Source of the DNA: Chloroflexota bacterium
GTDB lineage: Bacteria > Chloroflexota > Dehalococcoidia > E44-bin15
Direction of reading: 5' to 3'
Assembly (NCBI GenBank): GCA_015222405.1
Contig: JADFVG010000159.1
Coordinates: 1 to 12,962, forward strand
DNA length: 12,962 nucleotides
Shown piece by piece: positions 1 through 8,166 of this stretch. The notes under the pieces were generated by a model. That model saw nothing but the letters and a program-made list of their open reading frames with translations. It was not told where the DNA came from and ran no database searches. The stretch's first letter is position 1; every line of letters begins with the position of its first letter. The position numbers were made by a program, and so were the translations under genes.

Positions 1-1025
1 AGGTCGCCCTTGAGGTCTGAAAGCTCGATAAGCCTGGGGATAGCGTTGTGCTCCGCCCTATCTACCTCCCACTGCCCCTGCCTGAGCTCCGGGGGGATGA
101 ACTGCAGTCCCAGCCTCTGGTAGAAAGCCTCCTCGGTGGCGAACTTCTCCAGCACCCCGGTGTCCAAATCTGCGATCCCGTATTCGCTGAGCTTCAGCTT
201 CTGCCGATGCCCCCTCTCCCTGAGGATGATGTTGTGCTGCTTGGATCCGGTGAAATACTGAAGCAGGGAGCCGAAGGAGTCGTGGTCCACCAGCCTGAGG
301 TCAATCTGAAGGTCGCCGGAGATGAGCACGCTGGCCTTGGTGCTGCCCTTGGCCAAGACCTCCTTTACCTGAGGCAACCCGGCAAAGACATCGAGAACCC
401 TCTCCGGGTCGTCGGCGGTGCCCATGAGGTCGATGTCCCCTACTGTCTCGCGGAAGCGGCGCAGGCTTCCCGCGGGGATGAGATTGCGCAGCCCGTCATA
501 GCCCTGAAGCTTGGCAATGATCTCCTCCACCACGGGGAGGGCCTGGCCGATGGGGATGCGCCGCCCTTTCATGCGCATCGCCTGAATCTGGCGCAGGATA
601 TTCTCCGCCACCTTATCGCCCAGGCGCGGTAGTGAAGCGACCCTGCCCTCGAGGATTGCTTTCTCCAGGTCCTCAATGCTGTTTGTCCCCAGCTCAATGC
701 ACAGGCGGATGGCGATCTTGGGGCCGACGCCGGGAATATCGAGCAGGGTGCTGATGCCCTCAGGGAACTCGGCTCTAAGCTCATCGTAGTAGTGGAGGTG
801 ACCCCTAGTCACCAGCTCGGTGATCTTCTTGGCGATGGCCTCGCCCACGCCGGGGATGTTCCTGAGTTCGCTCCCATCCTTGACCATCTGCTCGATTTCA
901 GTGGGGGAATGCTCAATGGCGCGGGCCGCCTTCTGATAGGCCCTGATCTTAAACGGGATTTCCCCCTTCAGCTCAAGGAGGTCAGCGATATCCTGAAACA
1001 CCTTGGCGATGGCGCTGTTTTTCAT
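1..1025 (-). CDS. polX: DNA polymerase/3'-5' exonuclease PolX, 3' part beyond window
   Basis: Family X (pol beta-like) DNA polymerase thought to fill short gaps in base-excision repair. 341 codons are visible from an ATG at 1025; the family is about 570 residues, so the C-terminal PHP nuclease domain lies outside the window. Two helix-hairpin-helix segments show at residues 55-68 (NIPGVGEAIAKK) and 95-108 (LDIPGVGPKIA). The nucleotidyltransferase core has GSLRR (186-190), the metal-binding pair D197 and D199 in VGDIDL, and probably D242 in QIDLRL as the third acidic residue. SFGSLLQYFTGSKQHN (250-265) is typical of bacterial PolX. The visible end, LIELSDLKGD, normally comes just before the PHP HxH motif. 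The Shine-Dalgarno is weak (GGTAG). The gene is last of the visible prs operon, 31 bases after the HNH/DGQH gene. Identification is confident; exonuclease activity cannot be judged here. Confidence 0.93.
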   Translation of the reverse strand, partial: MKNSAIAKVFQDIADLLELKGEIPFKIRAYQKAARAIEHSPTEIEQMVKDGSELRNIPGVGEAIAKKITELVTRGHLHYYDELRAEFPEGISTLLDIPGVGPKIAIRLCIELGTNSIEDLEKAILEGRVASLPRLGDKVAENILRQIQAMRMKGRRIPIGQALPVVEEIIAKLQGYDGLRNLIPAGSLRRFRETVGDIDLMGTADDPERVLDVFAGLPQVKEVLAKGSTKASVLISGDLQIDLRLVDHDSFGSLLQYFTGSKQHNIILRERGHRQKLKLSEYGIADLDTGVLEKFATEEAFYQRLGLQFIPPELRQGQWEVDRAEHNAIPRLIELSDLKGD

Positions 1026-1056
1026 TCTTACTACCAAGCTAGGAAAGGATGCTCTC

Positions 1057-2514
1057 TCAGACTTTGCTGCAATGTACGTAATCTAAGCCGTGCTTTGCAA
1101 AGAGATTCCTTATATCTAAGTCAAACGATGAAGATAAGACGGGTCTGTTTTCAGGATTAAGCCAAAGACCGTGCTTGAAAAGTCTTTCTATGATTGAGCG
1201 AATCCTTGCTTCTTGCTCAAAGGAAAATTTGGAACGATAGCAAACTGGGCCCTCCAGCTTCTTTCCAGCAAGCATTGAAAGGGCAAAGGGTATTGATTCA
1301 TCTAATACCTCCAACCAAATGCGAACCGTGTGGTCATAGTAATAAGTGCGGGCCAATTTGTGACCTTCAGACTCCGGATCTTTGGGATTCCATCTGCCGT
1401 GGATGGTCTCTTTTCTAATTTCTTCCAGAATGAAGGCTAGGTTTTCTAGTTCACCTTCACGATGGTTATCCGGATGACCTGTGGGGACATCGACTGGTTC
1501 CAAGCGAGCAAATCTCCTGACAAAGCGCTTGAGGCTGGAGTAAAGAAAAGGCTGCTTTGAGCGTTGTTCCCTAACCGTTCGCGCAAGTAGCTCATTAGCC
1601 ATCTCGGTTTTTTCCTTTAGGCCTTCTATTATGGTGGCTTCAAGAAATTGTCTCTGTCTATCCTTACTATCGGGGAAAAGTATGTCGCGCTCCGTAAAGG
1701 GTTTACTTTCATTGCCACCTTGAAAGTCTTCTATCCTGGCCCTGTAAACGTCGTAAAGCTTTTTATCCACATGGCTAGGCTGATATCGCTGTTGCACAAA
1801 TTTAGTGTGCGCTTCGAGCACTGTATTTCTCAGATGGCTTACGTCCGGATCAATGAAAACGATGAAAGGCAACCTTTCAGCTTTGTTCCCTATTAGTTGT
1901 GCTACAGCTTTGTGTTGCCCGTCAAATACTTTTATCTTTCCGCTAGCGGTTTCCAGCCTAGCAAGGCTTGGGAGTAGCTGAAGGTTATGCTTCAAATGGA
2001 GTATTAAACCGGTGATCCTTGTGTCAAGGGGTCTAAGCTGGATTTCGTCATCACTTTCTATCCACATTGATGGTATGTCGTGGAAGAAGTAATATATAGG
2101 CTTGCCCTCAATTTCCTGCTTATACAACCTTACCTTTTCTCCGTCTAAAGTCCCTTCCATGAGATGCACATCGTATTCAAAATGTACCGGTCGCGCCTTG
2201 GGACAAAGATCACCCAGCCCCTGTACCTTTGTAAGCAGTTTCTTTATCCTAAACTCTTCCTTGTACTCGATAGGTGCCTTTGTTCCCTTGTCTTTATGAC
2301 AATTTAATTTCCCAGGGTGAGGTGATGCATGCATAGGGGCAAAGTTCGACAGTTCTTGTGGATAGCCTTTGGCATATGCATATATGTGGTCATATTGTAT
2401 TTCCGAATCGTCGTATCCATCGAAACTCGTTTCACAAATATAGCAAACAGGCCATTGCTTCCTTAGTTGCCGCTTTTCCTCCGGAGTTGGAATTCGACGT
2501 TCTTCTTTAGTCAT
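1057..2514 (-). CDS. HNH nuclease fused to a DGQH-motif (DndB/ParB-like) domain
   Basis: A 485-residue protein I cannot match to a named family. The N-terminus looks like an HNH/treble-clef nuclease: CxxC at 24-27, DHI with the presumed catalytic H43, N57 in LSNF, then H62, H66 and NCHKDKG at 71-77. The middle (about 150-260) carries VFDGQHKAVAQL at 196-207, close to the DGQHR motif of DndB-type proteins and the DGQQR motif of DUF262 proteins such as SspE and GmrS. It is followed by KFVQQRYQPSHVDKK (238-252), a plausible counterpart of the conserved stretch after DGQHR in DndB. The rest (260-485) is mainly helical, charged and unrecognised. There is no signal peptide or membrane segment. An AGGAGG site lies 5 bases before the ATG, directly after the secA stop. 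Codons end in A or T much more often than in secA, suggesting transfer. A modification-sensing nuclease role is inference. Confidence 0.8.
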   Translation of the reverse strand: MTKEERRIPTPEEKRQLRKQWPVCYICETSFDGYDDSEIQYDHIYAYAKGYPQELSNFAPMHASPHPGKLNCHKDKGTKAPIEYKEEFRIKKLLTKVQGLGDLCPKARPVHFEYDVHLMEGTLDGEKVRLYKQEIEGKPIYYFFHDIPSMWIESDDEIQLRPLDTRITGLILHLKHNLQLLPSLARLETASGKIKVFDGQHKAVAQLIGNKAERLPFIVFIDPDVSHLRNTVLEAHTKFVQQRYQPSHVDKKLYDVYRARIEDFQGGNESKPFTERDILFPDSKDRQRQFLEATIIEGLKEKTEMANELLARTVREQRSKQPFLYSSLKRFVRRFARLEPVDVPTGHPDNHREGELENLAFILEEIRKETIHGRWNPKDPESEGHKLARTYYYDHTVRIWLEVLDESIPFALSMLAGKKLEGPVCYRSKFSFEQEARIRSIIERLFKHGLWLNPENRPVLSSSFDLDIRNLFAKHGLDYVHCSKV

Positions 2515-2519
2515 GCTTT

Positions 2520-2525
2520 CCTCCT
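2520..2525 (-). promoter_or_regulatory. Strong Shine-Dalgarno of the HNH/DGQH gene
   Basis: AGGAGG lies 5 bases upstream of the ATG at 2514 and begins one base after the secA stop codon (2527-2529). The layout fixes this start and suggests the gene is translated from the secA message. Confidence 0.85.
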
Positions 2526-2526
2526 T

Positions 2527-5076
2527 TCACCGCCCGCAGCATTTCTTGTATTTTTTGCCGCTGCCACAGGGGCAGGGGTCGTTGCGTCCCACCTTCTTGC
2601 CTGCGGGCACTGCCTCCCTTCGCCTCGCTGCCTCCGCCATGGGGGACGCAGGGACGCCTTCTTTGGCGATGGTTACCTTATAGATGGTGTGCACCACATC
2701 GTGCTCGATGTTGGAAAGGAGGCTCTGAAACCCGGCATGCCCCTCTTGCTTGTACACTACCAGTGGGTCGCGGTGCCCGACAGCGTGCAGCCCGATGCCC
2801 TGGCGCATGTTCTCCATGGCGGTGAGGTGGTCCACCCACAGGCGGTCGATGGTGCGTAGCATCACCAGCCTCTCCAGCATTCTCATGTTCTCCGCCCCCA
2901 GTTCCTGCTCCCTCTGCTCATATAGGGAACTGGCATGCTCCAGCAGCTTCTCCTCGATCTCATCACGCCCCAACTCGGAGAGGGCGCTCACACTCAGGCT
3001 GGGTGGCAGGGACAGGATGGCGCCGACTTCGCTTGTCAAGCCTTCAAGGTCCCAGTCCTCAGGGTAGTCGCTGGCGAGATGGGACGAGACAAGGCGCTTG
3101 ATTTCTTCAGCGACCATGGACTGGATATTGGCCTTGATATCAGCACCGCTGAGGACCTTCCCCCGCTCGTTGTAGATGACCTCGCGGTGCTTGTTCATCA
3201 CATCGTCGTAATCAACGAGGTGCTTGCGGATGTCGAAATGGTAGGCCTCGATCTTTGTCTGGGCGCCCTCGATAGCCTTATTGACCCAGGAGTGCTCGAT
3301 AGGGGCATCCTCATCGAGGTGGGCCCACTCCATGAAACCCTTGAGCCTTTCGCCACCAAAGCGGCGCGCAACATCGTCCTCCAGCGAGACATAGAAGCGG
3401 GAGCTTCCGGGGTCGCCCTGGCGTCCTGAACGCCCTCGGAGCTGGTTATCGATGCGCCTCGCCTCGTGGCGCTCAGTGCCGATGACATGGAGGCCGCCCT
3501 TCTCAGCGATCCCCTCGCCGAGCATGATATCCACGCCACGCCCGGCCATGTTGGTGGCCACCGTTACCGCCCCGGGCTCGCCTGCCTTGGCAATAATGGC
3601 TGCCTCTTTCTCATGGTGCTTGGCGTTCAGCACCTCGTGAGGAATGCCCTTCTTTGTCAGCAGCTCGCTCAGGTGCTCCGAATTCTCGATAGAGACGGTG
3701 CCAATGAGCACCGGGCGGCCCTCGGCGTGCAGCCTCTCGATCTCCCCAGCCACGTTGCGAAACTTCGCCTCTTCATTCTGGTAAACCTGATCGGGGTAGT
3801 CGGTGCGAATCATGGGCTTGTTGGTGGGGGTCTCCAATACCTCGAGTTTATATATCTTGTGAAGCTCCTCGGCCTCGGTGACCGCGGTACCCGTCATCCC
3901 AGCGAGCTTCTCGTAGAGGCGGAAATAGTTCTGAAAGGTGATGGTGGCCAGGGTCACGTTCTCCCGCTGAACCTGAACCCCCTCTTTGGCTTCGATGGCT
4001 TGGTGTAGCCCCTCGGAGTATCTGCGACCGGGCATCATCCGCCCGGTGAACTCATCAACGATAATCACCTGCCCATCTTTGACCACATAATCGCGGTCCC
4101 TCCTGAAGAGGACGTGCGCCCTGAGGGCGCTTTCTAGATAGTGGGTGAGCATGTAGTTGGAGGGGTCATAAAGACTGGGCGCCTTGAGCAGCCCCTCCTT
4201 CCTCAGCATATTCTCCATCTTGGAGATGCCGTTATCGGTGGTGGTCACTGCCCTCGTCCTCTCCTCCATTTCATAGTCCTCACTCGGGCGAAGATGGGAG
4301 ATCAATTTGGCGAAGGTGTGGTATTTTTGTGCCGCCTCCACCGCCGGCCCGCTGATGATCAGAGGAGTGCGTGCCTCATCGATGAGGATGTAGTCCACCT
4401 CGTCAACGATGGCATAGTGCAGCGGGCGCTGGACACAGCGGGAGAGGTCCAAGGCCATGTTATCCCTGAGGTAGTCGAAGCCAAACTCGTTATTGGTGCC
4501 GTAGATGACATCGGCCTCATAGGCTTGGCGACGGTCGATGGTCTTTAGATGCCTCCAGGTGGGATCGTCGGAGTCATGTTCCGGGTCAAAGAGAAAGGAG
4601 ACCTCATGCTGGATGCTGGCCACGCTAAGCCCCAGGAGATGATAGATGGGGCCCATCCAGTTACAGTCTCGCTTTGCCAGGTAATCGTTCACCGTGACCA
4701 CGTGAGTCCCCTTGCCACTGAGGGCATTGAGGTAAATGGGGAGAGTGGCGACCAGGGTCTTTCCCTCGCCGGTCTTCATCTCGGCGATCTTACCCTGATG
4801 GAGGACGATGCCCCCTATGAGTTGGACATCAAAGTGGCGCTGGCCCAGGGTTCGCTTTGCTGCCTCCCTGACTGCGGCAAAGGCCTCAGGAAGAAGATTA
4901 TCCAGCGACTCCCCTTTCTCCAGCCTAGCCTTGAACTCATCTGTCTTGTGGCGGAGCTGCTCGTCGGAGAGGGCCTCAAACTCAGGCTCAAGGGCATTGA
5001 TGCGCTCAACCAGGGGCTGGAAGCGCTTCAGCTCCTTCTCGTTGGAATCCATAAGGCTGCCAAGCCACTTGAACAT
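2527..5076 (-). CDS. secA: Preprotein translocase ATPase SecA
   Basis: Cytoplasmic motor ATPase that drives secretory proteins through SecYEG. At 849 residues it is close to the short Gram-positive type. The first nucleotide-binding domain has Walker A TGEGKT (102-107) and Walker B in VDEVDYILIDEA (224-235). The TNNEFGFDYLRDNMA signature is at 194-208. A second helicase half follows, with TNMAGRGVDIMLG and a LRGRSGRQGDPGSS motif VI. The last residues form the zinc-binding SEC-C tail with C835, C837, C846 and C847 (PCPCGSGKKYKKCC), which binds SecB or other partners in known SecA proteins. The start at 5076 has GAGGT at suitable spacing and lies 12 bases after the prs stop. The protein is complete, with no frameshift seen. 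Confidence 0.98.
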   Translation of the reverse strand: MFKWLGSLMDSNEKELKRFQPLVERINALEPEFEALSDEQLRHKTDEFKARLEKGESLDNLLPEAFAAVREAAKRTLGQRHFDVQLIGGIVLHQGKIAEMKTGEGKTLVATLPIYLNALSGKGTHVVTVNDYLAKRDCNWMGPIYHLLGLSVASIQHEVSFLFDPEHDSDDPTWRHLKTIDRRQAYEADVIYGTNNEFGFDYLRDNMALDLSRCVQRPLHYAIVDEVDYILIDEARTPLIISGPAVEAAQKYHTFAKLISHLRPSEDYEMEERTRAVTTTDNGISKMENMLRKEGLLKAPSLYDPSNYMLTHYLESALRAHVLFRRDRDYVVKDGQVIIVDEFTGRMMPGRRYSEGLHQAIEAKEGVQVQRENVTLATITFQNYFRLYEKLAGMTGTAVTEAEELHKIYKLEVLETPTNKPMIRTDYPDQVYQNEEAKFRNVAGEIERLHAEGRPVLIGTVSIENSEHLSELLTKKGIPHEVLNAKHHEKEAAIIAKAGEPGAVTVATNMAGRGVDIMLGEGIAEKGGLHVIGTERHEARRIDNQLRGRSGRQGDPGSSRFYVSLEDDVARRFGGERLKGFMEWAHLDEDAPIEHSWVNKAIEGAQTKIEAYHFDIRKHLVDYDDVMNKHREVIYNERGKVLSGADIKANIQSMVAEEIKRLVSSHLASDYPEDWDLEGLTSEVGAILSLPPSLSVSALSELGRDEIEEKLLEHASSLYEQREQELGAENMRMLERLVMLRTIDRLWVDHLTAMENMRQGIGLHAVGHRDPLVVYKQEGHAGFQSLLSNIEHDVVHTIYKVTIAKEGVPASPMAEAARRREAVPAGKKVGRNDPCPCGSGKKYKKCCGR

Positions 5077-5088
5077 GGTTATACCTCA

Positions 5089-6051
5089 TTACTCAAACAT
5101 GGCTCCTACAGAAAGCCCGGCATGGATGCGGTGGATGGCCTCGCCCAGGAGCGATGCTATAGAGAGGACGGTGATCTTTTCGCTCTTCTTGCTCTCGGGG
5201 ATGGGGATGGTATCGGTGACCACTACCTCTTTGACCGGGGAGGCGGCGATTCTCTGGATGGCGGGGCCGGAAAAGACGGGATGGGTGCAGCAGGAATAGA
5301 CCTCTTTTGCCCCCCTCTCCTCCAGAGCAGCCGCTGCGGCCACAAGCGAGCCTGCGGTATCGATCTCATCATCAACAAGGAGGGCGTGCATCCCCTCCAC
5401 CTCACCTATAATGTTAAGGGTCTCTGCCTTATCGATATTTCCCACCCGCCTCTTCTCAATAATGGCGAGGGGTGCCTTAAGCCTTTCCGCAAGGTCGCGT
5501 GCCCGCTTGGAAATGCCGATGTCTGTGGCCACTACTGCCAGATTCTCCAGGGCCTTATCTTCAAAATAGCTGCTCAAGACATAGAAAGCGGTTAGTTCAT
5601 CAACGGGGATGGTGAAGAAGCCCTGAATCTGTGCCGCATGAAGGTCAACAGTGAGCAGACGGTTAGCCCCAGCTACGGTTATCAGGTCAGCGACGAGTCT
5701 CGCCGTTATCGGTACTCGTGGCTGATCCTTCTTATCGGTGCGTCCATAGCCGTAGTAGGGGACAACGGCAGTGATCCGCTCCGCCGAGGCCCTCCTCAGC
5801 GCATCAAGCATTATCAAAAGCTCCATCAGGCTCTTATTCACTGGGGAGCAGATCGGCTGAATGGCGAAGACATCCCGCTGGCGCACATTCTCTAGGATAC
5901 GGACAAAGATATTCTCATTAGAAAATTCGAAGACCTCCGCCTGGGACAAAGGAATGCCCAAGTAATCGCACACTCCCTGGGCTAAAGCAGGGTGAGCATT
6001 TCCGGTGAATACCTTCAGTTCGCCAACCAAGATTCCCCCTTTTTCGTTCAT
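5089..6051 (-). CDS. prs: Ribose-phosphate pyrophosphokinase (PRPP synthetase)
   Basis: Makes PRPP from ribose 5-phosphate and ATP, feeding purine, pyrimidine, histidine and NAD synthesis in the cytoplasm. The 320-residue form has the family's usual length. Motifs seen are VPYYGYGRTDKKDQP (97-111, ATP-binding flexible loop region), DLHAAQIQGFF (136-146), ATDIGISKRARDLA (175-188) and the PRPP loop LVDDEIDTAGS (225-235). The frame is open upstream to a GTG at 6084, but a promoter with its -10 at 6088-6093 puts the transcript start near 6081, so the ATG at 6051 is the better start. It is preceded by AGAGG at a rather short spacing. The gene heads the prs-secA-HNH-polX operon. Confidence 0.96.
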   Translation of the reverse strand: MNEKGGILVGELKVFTGNAHPALAQGVCDYLGIPLSQAEVFEFSNENIFVRILENVRQRDVFAIQPICSPVNKSLMELLIMLDALRRASAERITAVVPYYGYGRTDKKDQPRVPITARLVADLITVAGANRLLTVDLHAAQIQGFFTIPVDELTAFYVLSSYFEDKALENLAVVATDIGISKRARDLAERLKAPLAIIEKRRVGNIDKAETLNIIGEVEGMHALLVDDEIDTAGSLVAAAAALEERGAKEVYSCCTHPVFSGPAIQRIAASPVKEVVVTDTIPIPESKKSEKITVLSIASLLGEAIHRIHAGLSVGAMFE

Positions 6052-6087
6052 TTGCCTCTGAACTGGGCTAAAGATCATTAACACTTC

Positions 6088-6116
6088 ATTCTAGCACAAC
6101 AGCCCTTCTAGGACAA
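6088..6116 (-). promoter_or_regulatory. Promoter of the prs-secA operon
   Basis: On the minus strand, TTGTCC (6116-6111) and TAGAAT (6093-6088) are separated by 17 bases, a good match to the sigma70/SigA consensus. Initiation would fall near 6081. The promoter sits in the gap between the rnc stop (6130) and prs, so the prs operon probably has its own promoter besides any readthrough from rnc. Confidence 0.65.
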
Positions 6117-6129
6117 ACTGAGGCTAGGG

Positions 6130-6828
6130 CTACTGACTATCCGGTGAAAAGCCCTCCAGCGCCATCCTTGCTGCCTCCATTTCTGCCATCCGCTTGCTCC
6201 TGCCTCGCCCCACGCCGATTATAGAACCAGTGACGATTACCTCTACAGTGAACTCCTTGGCGTGGTCCGGCCCCTCCTCTTTAATCGTTCTATAGAATGG
6301 TGGCACCCGGTGCCTAGCCTGGACGAGTTCTTGAAGCCTCGATTTGTAGTCGCCGGCTAGCTTTTCCTCGATAGCGCTATGAATCTCATCCTGGAAAAGG
6401 TTTAAAACGAATTGTTTAGCGCCATCGGAGCCCTGATCCATCAACACCGCCCCCACCACTGCTTCAAAGGCTCGGGCCAGTGTGGAAGGCTTGGTGCGTC
6501 CACTGGTGGCTTCCTCCCCTCGCCCCAGATAAAGGTAATCGCCGAGCCTCAGGGATTTTGCCATATGAGCCAGAGTCGACTGACGCACCAGGGCGGCGCG
6601 GAGCTTGGTCATTTCGCCCTCAGATAGGTCGGGGAACTCTTGATACAGCTTTTCAGCAATAACAAAGCCCAGTAAGGAATCACCGAGGAACTCCAGGCGC
6701 TCATTGGAGGTGAGAGGAAAGTCGGGGTTCTCATTGAGGTAGGAGCGATGAACCAGTGCATGCGTAAGCAGAGACAGGTCTCTGAAGGTGACGCCGAGTA
6801 CCTGCTGCAAAGTGTCAAGATCAGCCAC
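6130..6828 (-). CDS. rnc: Ribonuclease III
   Basis: Double-stranded RNA endonuclease that matures rRNA precursors and other structured RNAs. With the GTG start at 6828 it has 232 residues, the normal size. The RNase III signature NERLEFLGDS is at 42-51, including catalytic-site acidic residues E46 and D50. The second catalytic cluster is in FEAVVGAVLMDQG. A C-terminal double-stranded RNA-binding domain runs from about DYKSRLQELVQ to the end and has the usual basic GVGRGRSKRMAEMEAA stretch. The GTG has AAGGGAG (6837-6843) 8 bases upstream. An in-frame ATG at 6903 would add 25 unrelated residues, and the rnc promoter lies inside that extension, so I reject it. The gene diverges from cca. Confidence 0.95.
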   Translation of the reverse strand: MADLDTLQQVLGVTFRDLSLLTHALVHRSYLNENPDFPLTSNERLEFLGDSLLGFVIAEKLYQEFPDLSEGEMTKLRAALVRQSTLAHMAKSLRLGDYLYLGRGEEATSGRTKPSTLARAFEAVVGAVLMDQGSDGAKQFVLNLFQDEIHSAIEEKLAGDYKSRLQELVQARHRVPPFYRTIKEEGPDHAKEFTVEVIVTGSIIGVGRGRSKRMAEMEAARMALEGFSPDSQ

Positions 6829-6866
6829 GTTGAAAGCTCCCTTCAGTTCTAACCCTATCAAAGGAG

Positions 6867-6894
6867 CATATATTGCCCAACCTCGATTTGTCAA
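6867..6894 (-). promoter_or_regulatory. Probable rnc promoter
   Basis: A perfect TTGACA (6894-6889, minus strand) is followed after 16 bases by TATATG (6872-6867), or after 18 bases by TATGCT. Transcription would start near 6860, leaving a short leader before the GTG at 6828. The -35 element overlaps the upstream side of the divergent cca promoter. Confidence 0.6.
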
Positions 6895-6902
6895 GGTGAG
6901 CA

Positions 6903-6911
6903 TGCTATAAT
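6903..6911 (+). promoter_or_regulatory. Extended -10 promoter of cca
   Basis: TGCTATAAT combines a consensus -10 (TATAAT, 6906-6911) with the TGN extension. No good -35 is seen at the right distance; a TTGTCA at 6888-6893 is only 12 bases away. Initiation would fall near 6918, at or next to the ATG at 6919. Confidence 0.6.
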
Positions 6912-6918
6912 CTACTTG

Positions 6919-8166
6919 ATGGAGAACCTGGCCTCAAGGATGGAACGGGATTTGCCCCGGGATTTTCTCGCCTTTCTCCGATTGGCGGGAGAGGTAGCTC
7001 AGGCTCGGAGGCAGAGCCTTTTCCTTGTTGGTGGGGTGGTGCGCGATCTGCTTTTGGGTCGCCCCAATCTTGACTTTGACCTGGTGGTGGAGGGGGATGC
7101 CCCTCGCCTGGCACGCCAGCTTGCTAAGGCTAGTGGGGAGAAGGTGCTCACTCATCCCCGTTTTGGCACGGCGAAGTTCAGTCGCGGTGACTTTAGCATC
7201 GACTTAGTCACGGCGCGTTCGGAGACCTACCCCAGAGCTGGGGCGCTCCCTGAGGTAAAGCCAGGCACCATCGGGGACGACCTTGCTCGCAGGGATTTTT
7301 CTATAAACACCATGGCCGTCAATCTTATCCCCGCTTCCTTTGGCCAGCTATTCGACCCCCACGAAGGCAGAAGCGACCTGGAGCAAAAACTGATCCGCAT
7401 ATTGCATCCCGGGAGCTTCATCGATGACGCAACGCGAATCCTGCGCGCCCTGCGTTACGAGCAGAGGCTTGGCTTTAAGCTGGAGGAGAAGACGGAAAAG
7501 TTGCTGCGCCAGCATAAATCCATGCTAAATACCATCAGCGGGGACAGGATTAGGCATGAGGTTGAGCTTATCTTGGAGGAGGAAAAGCCGGAGCGCATCC
7601 TGCATCGCGCTGAAGAGCTGGGTGTGCTTCAGGAGCTTCACCCCTCTCTTAAAGGAAATGGGTGGCTGGCGGAGAGATTTCACCATGTTCGCCAGCTTGC
7701 TATCCTGCCATCATCATCTCTCTATCTATCCCTGCTCCTCTATCATCTCACCGAAGAGGAACTTGAGCGTTTTATCGCCCGCCTCAATATAGTCGGTGGG
7801 CGGGCGCGAATATTACGCCAGATGATGTGGCTTAAGGCAGAACTCCCTGCCCTGGCTGTTCCCGACCTCTCTCGAAGCGGCATCTACCGCTTGCTGAGGC
7901 GGTATTCCCCTCAGGCGATTACTGCTTGCGCCCTGGCCAGCGACCTGCCAGCCATCTGTAGCCGCCTTGAGCTTTACCTCACCGATTTGCGTTATGTCAA
8001 ATTGTCTCTCGATGGCGAAGACCTGAAGGAAATGGGAGTGACACCTGGTCCTCGCCTGGGAAGGATGCTGGGGGCGCTTCTTGAGGCCAAGCTGGACAAC
8101 AGGGTGAGCACCAGGGAGGAAGAGGAGGCCTTGGTTCGCCAGTGGATTGGGGGGAGGGAGATTTGA
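6919..8166 (+). CDS. cca: tRNA nucleotidyltransferase (CCA-adding, class II)
   Basis: Adds or repairs the 3' CCA end of tRNAs. The 415-residue protein is a class II (bacterial/eukaryotic) nucleotidyltransferase of the CCA/poly(A) polymerase family. The head domain has LVGGVVRDLLLG (37-47), catalytic D52 and D54 in LDFDLVVEG, and D95 in SIDLVTAR as the likely third acidic residue. The flexible loop segment (TYPRAGALPEVKPGTIGDD) is present, followed by LARRDFSINTMA (122-133) and the nucleotide-selecting region IDDATRILRALRY (168-180). The C-terminal half is helical without a clear HD motif. A full CCA-adding rather than CC- or A-adding enzyme is the default reading but is not proven by sequence. 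Possible starts are TTG 6916, ATG 6919 and ATG 6940; I chose 6919. The mRNA would be almost leaderless. Confidence 0.92.
   Translation: MENLASRMERDLPRDFLAFLRLAGEVAQARRQSLFLVGGVVRDLLLGRPNLDFDLVVEGDAPRLARQLAKASGEKVLTHPRFGTAKFSRGDFSIDLVTARSETYPRAGALPEVKPGTIGDDLARRDFSINTMAVNLIPASFGQLFDPHEGRSDLEQKLIRILHPGSFIDDATRILRALRYEQRLGFKLEEKTEKLLRQHKSMLNTISGDRIRHEVELILEEEKPERILHRAEELGVLQELHPSLKGNGWLAERFHHVRQLAILPSSSLYLSLLLYHLTEEELERFIARLNIVGGRARILRQMMWLKAELPALAVPDLSRSGIYRLLRRYSPQAITACALASDLPAICSRLELYLTDLRYVKLSLDGEDLKEMGVTPGPRLGRMLGALLEAKLDNRVSTREEEEALVRQWIGGREI

Noticed and set aside
4549..5595. A 348-codon plus-strand open frame opposite secA and prs
   Set aside because: It is antisense to two firmly identified proteins and has no recognisable motif. 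Long open frames opposite GC-rich genes are common.
6052..6084. GTG 6084 or ATG 6078 as the start of prs
   Set aside because: They fall at or next to the predicted transcription start near 6081. ATG 6051 gives a normal PRPP synthetase N-terminus.
6888..6893. TTGTCA as the -35 of the cca promoter
   Set aside because: It is only 12 bases from the -10. The extended TGN -10 explains promoter activity better, and the overlapping reverse strand is the rnc -35.
6829..6903. ATG 6903 as the start of rnc
   Set aside because: The extension contains the probable rnc promoter and resembles no RNase III N-terminus, while GTG 6828 has a good Shine-Dalgarno and gives the usual length.
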